Positions 61,669-64,000 of a DNA stretch of 64,000 bases are shown piece by piece. Source of the stretch: Rhodoferax_B sp049316285. Its GTDB lineage: Bacteria; Pseudomonadota; Gammaproteobacteria; Burkholderiales; Burkholderiaceae_C. The notes under the pieces were generated by a model. The model was not told the origin of the DNA, did not search any database, and saw only the letters and a program-made list of their open reading frames with translations. Each line of letters starts with the position of its first letter. Positions within the stretch are counted from its first letter, which is position 1. The position numbers and the translations under genes are program-made. The stretch covers positions 1 through 64,000 of the forward strand of contig NZ_JBMOXA010000008.1 of assembly GCF_049316285.1 (NCBI RefSeq), written 5' to 3'.

Positions 61669-63816
61669 ATGACAGTTTCCACAGAAGGCGTTCGCGTCAA
61701 GTCCGGCTCGCAGACCTGGCGTTCGCTGGTGGAGTTGCTGTCATCCATGCGTTTTGCGATTTCCTTGCTGACGCTGATCTGCATTGCCTCGGTCATCGGC
61801 ACCGTGCTCAAGCAGCATGAGCCGCGCGGCAACTACATCAACCAGTTTGGCCCATTCTGGACGCAGGTGTTTGAAGTCACGGGCCTGACCGGGGTGTACA
61901 GCGCCTGGTGGTTCATGTTGATCCTGGGTTTTTTGGTGGTGAGCACGTCCTTGTGTATTGCGCGCAACACGCCAAAGATCATCACCGACCTACGCTCGCA
62001 CAAAGAAAACATCCGGGCGCAAAGCCTGGCCGCTTTCCATCACCGGGCCACGGCCAGTTTGGCGGCGGAGACGCCCGAGGCGGCCGCGCAGCGCATCGGC
62101 AGCATGCTGGCCGGCGCCGGCTGGCGCGTGAAGCTGCAGCAGCGTGAGTCCAAAGGCGGCGCGGGTGAAGCTTCGGGCTGGATGGTGGCCGCGCGTGCAG
62201 GGGCGGCTAACAAGCTTGGCTACATCGCGGCGCACAGCGCCATTGTGCTGGTGTGTATTGGCGGCCTGCTCGACGGCGATTTGATCGTACGCGCGCAAAT
62301 GTGGCTGGGTGGCAAGTCGGTTTACAACGGCGGCGGCATGGTGGCCGACGTCAAGCCCGAGCACCGCCTGCCGCCGTCCAATCCGACGTTTCGCGGCAAT
62401 ATCCTGGTGTCGGAAGGTGCGCAGTCGAGTACCGCCATCCTGAACCAAGGCGAAGGTGTGGTGCTGCAGGACCTGCCGTTTTCCATAGAGCTGAAGAAGT
62501 TCGTCGTCGAGTATTACTCCACCGGCATGCCCAAGCTGTTTGCCAGTGACATCGTGATCCACGACCGTGATACCGGCGCCACGCAGTCGGCACGGGTAGA
62601 GGTCAACCATCCGGCAAGCTACCGCGGCGTGGAGATTTACCAGTCGAGTTTTGACGATGGCGGCTCATCCGTTGTCCTGCAGGCGCTGCCCATGCAGGGC
62701 GAGGGCAAGCCCTTTGAGATCGAGGGTGTGATTGGCAGCAGCAGCCAGCTCAGCAACGGCGCGGGGGGTGAGCAGCTCACGCTGGAATACACGGCGCTGC
62801 GTGTCATCAACGTGGAAAACCTGGGCGGCAACAAGACCAGCTCCGGCGCCGACCCCAGGGCGGTGAATCTGGGCTCGGCCATCAATGCACGCCTGGGTGC
62901 CGCCAACAAGCCGGATGCCGACAAGGTGATGCACAACGTCGGCCCCAGCATCACTTACAAATTGCGTGACAGTGCCGGCCAGGCACGCGAGTTTCATAAC
63001 TACATGCTGCCGGTGGATACCGGAGATGGCGTGCCGGTCTACCTGTATGGCTTGCGTGAAAACCCGTCCGACACCTTCCGTTATTTGCGCCTGCCGGCCG
63101 ATGAGGAGGGCGGTGTTGAGGGCTTTATGCGGCTGCGTGCGGCTTTGAAGAACGAACGTCTGCGCAACCTGGCGCTGCAACGTTATGCCACCAAGGCCGT
63201 GGATCCGAAACGCCCTGAGCTGGCGCAGCAGCTGGCAGCCTCGGCCGGTCGGGCCCTGGCGCTGTTCGCCGGTGTGGAAACCGTCAGCCCGCAAGCGGAC
63301 GGCCGGCCCGTGGGCGGGCTGCAGGCGATCGCCGATTTCATGGAAGCCAATGTGCCCGAGGCCGAGCGCACCCGGGCCAGCGAGGTGCTGATCCGCATCC
63401 TCAACGGCGTGTTGTTCGAATTGACGCAACTGACGCGTGAACAGGCCGGTCTCGCCCCCCTGCAACCCAGCGAGAAAACCCAGGGTTTCATGACCCAGGC
63501 CGTGCTGTCGCTCAGCGACATCCAGATGTATCCCGCGCCCATGGCATTTGAGTTGCGCTCGTTTAATCAAGTGCAGGCGAGTGTGTTCCAGGTGTCGCGT
63601 GCGCCCGGCAAGAATGTGGTGTATCTTGGCTGCGCGTTGCTGATACTGGGCATTTTTGCCATGCTGTATGTGCGCGAGCGCCGGGTCTGGGTCTGGTTGA
63701 CGCCAGCCGATGCCGGCGGTACGCAGGCCAGCATGGCCTTGTCGACCAACCGCAAAACCTTCGACAGCGACCATGAATTTGAAATGCTCAAGAGCAAACT
63801 GATCGGAGCCACATGA
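61669..63816 (+). CDS. resB: Cytochrome c biogenesis protein ResB
   Basis: A 715-residue membrane protein of system II cytochrome c maturation (Ccs1/ResB). Membrane helices lie at about residues 25-45, 80-100, 182-202 and 649-668, with a large periplasmic domain between the third and fourth. MRFAISLLTLICIASVIGT and VLKQHEP open the protein in family style. With CcsB it delivers heme to apocytochromes. It overlaps ccsB by 4 nt. Confidence 0.94.
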   Translation: MTVSTEGVRVKSGSQTWRSLVELLSSMRFAISLLTLICIASVIGTVLKQHEPRGNYINQFGPFWTQVFEVTGLTGVYSAWWFMLILGFLVVSTSLCIARNTPKIITDLRSHKENIRAQSLAAFHHRATASLAAETPEAAAQRIGSMLAGAGWRVKLQQRESKGGAGEASGWMVAARAGAANKLGYIAAHSAIVLVCIGGLLDGDLIVRAQMWLGGKSVYNGGGMVADVKPEHRLPPSNPTFRGNILVSEGAQSSTAILNQGEGVVLQDLPFSIELKKFVVEYYSTGMPKLFASDIVIHDRDTGATQSARVEVNHPASYRGVEIYQSSFDDGGSSVVLQALPMQGEGKPFEIEGVIGSSSQLSNGAGGEQLTLEYTALRVINVENLGGNKTSSGADPRAVNLGSAINARLGAANKPDADKVMHNVGPSITYKLRDSAGQAREFHNYMLPVDTGDGVPVYLYGLRENPSDTFRYLRLPADEEGGVEGFMRLRAALKNERLRNLALQRYATKAVDPKRPELAQQLAASAGRALALFAGVETVSPQADGRPVGGLQAIADFMEANVPEAERTRASEVLIRILNGVLFELTQLTREQAGLAPLQPSEKTQGFMTQAVLSLSDIQMYPAPMAFELRSFNQVQASVFQVSRAPGKNVVYLGCALLILGIFAMLYVRERRVWVWLTPADAGGTQASMALSTNRKTFDSDHEFEMLKSKLIGAT

Positions 63817-64000
63817 ACAGCGCTACCAGCGTCTCCACCTCACGGCCACAAGTTGCGGCTCAGGCAACGGTGCAGACCCACACGACTACCATCAGCTTGA
63901 ACGAAGGCTTCTGGTCGCGGCGCAGCCCGCTCGACTGGATTTTTGCGGCGCTGGTGTTGGCCGGTGGCCTGTTCGCTTTCAGTCGCTACCGTGGATTCAT
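63813..64000 (+). CDS. ccsB: Cytochrome c biogenesis protein CcsB/ResC (partial)
   Basis: The first 62 codons are visible before the window ends. A polar N-terminal segment of about 40 residues leads to the first membrane helix (LDWIFAALVLAGGLFAFS). The ATGA overlap with resB and gene order identify it as the heme-handling partner of ResB; its WWD domain would lie outside the window. Confidence 0.85.
   Translation, partial: MNSATSVSTSRPQVAAQATVQTHTTTISLNEGFWSRRSPLDWIFAALVLAGGLFAFSRYRGF

Overview
The window is a stretch of a high-G+C betaproteobacterial chromosome, most likely from the Comamonadaceae (Rhodoferax/Polaromonas type). That placement rests on protein content, on a lolB-ispE-tRNA-prs-rplY-pth gene order that I recall from Burkholderiales, on a Pil-Chp cluster beside rubredoxin and hemL, and on a degenerate 56-bp intergenic repeat of a kind I associate with this family. 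It is almost entirely housekeeping DNA, densely packed on both strands. I see no prophage, transposase or CRISPR array.

Layout. 1-4.9 kb: two identical tRNA-Met(CAU) genes, an enoyl-CoA hydratase, an M61 peptidase, DsbC and a UbiH-like monooxygenase, all leftward. 5-14 kb: MOSC protein, YchF, AlkB, an IF-1 paralogue behind a long structured leader and a small ORF, an S4 pseudouridine synthase, a YqaA-type membrane protein, dusB-fis, purH and a glycine-zipper protein. 14-27 kb: hemL and a ThiD-like kinase diverge from rubredoxin, which is followed by the twitching-motility chemosensory operon pilG-pilH-pilI-pilJ-pilL(chpA); PilL is 2104 residues. 27-36 kb: hydrolase, universal stress protein, thiol dioxygenase, TPR protein and a five-gene oligopeptide-type ABC operon. 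36-42 kb: ferredoxin, then pth, rplY, prs, tRNA-Gln, ispE, lolB and a TPR lipoprotein-pathway neighbour. 42-50 kb: mutM, a dynamin-like GTPase, mutY, rapZ, recN, nadK, hrcA. 50-55 kb: an iron-uptake cassette (Fur-box candidate, TonB receptor, PiuC-type hydroxylase, flavin-dependent alpha-hydroxy-acid oxidase). 55-64 kb: an interrupted tRNA gene, galE, metK, two LpxL-type acyltransferases, engB, cytochrome c4, resB and the start of ccsB.

The most notable element is at 54927-55280. A tRNA gene, best read as tRNA-Ile(CAU), is split in its anticodon loop by a 277-nt sequence with the hallmarks of a small self-splicing group I intron: P4 and P7 pairings, several GNRA tetraloop hairpins and a terminal G. 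It resembles the Azoarcus tRNA-Ile intron but appears to sit between U33 and C34.

Other points worth a look are the structured leader with an internal terminator-like hairpin ahead of the IF-1 paralogue, four members of a 56-bp repeat placed at gene ends, a duplicated relic of the metK 3' end, a low-G+C half of ispE next to tRNA-Gln, a short ORF overlapping the ferredoxin start, a dynamin-like gene between the two 8-oxoguanine repair glycosylases, and a hexanucleotide repeat inside pilL.
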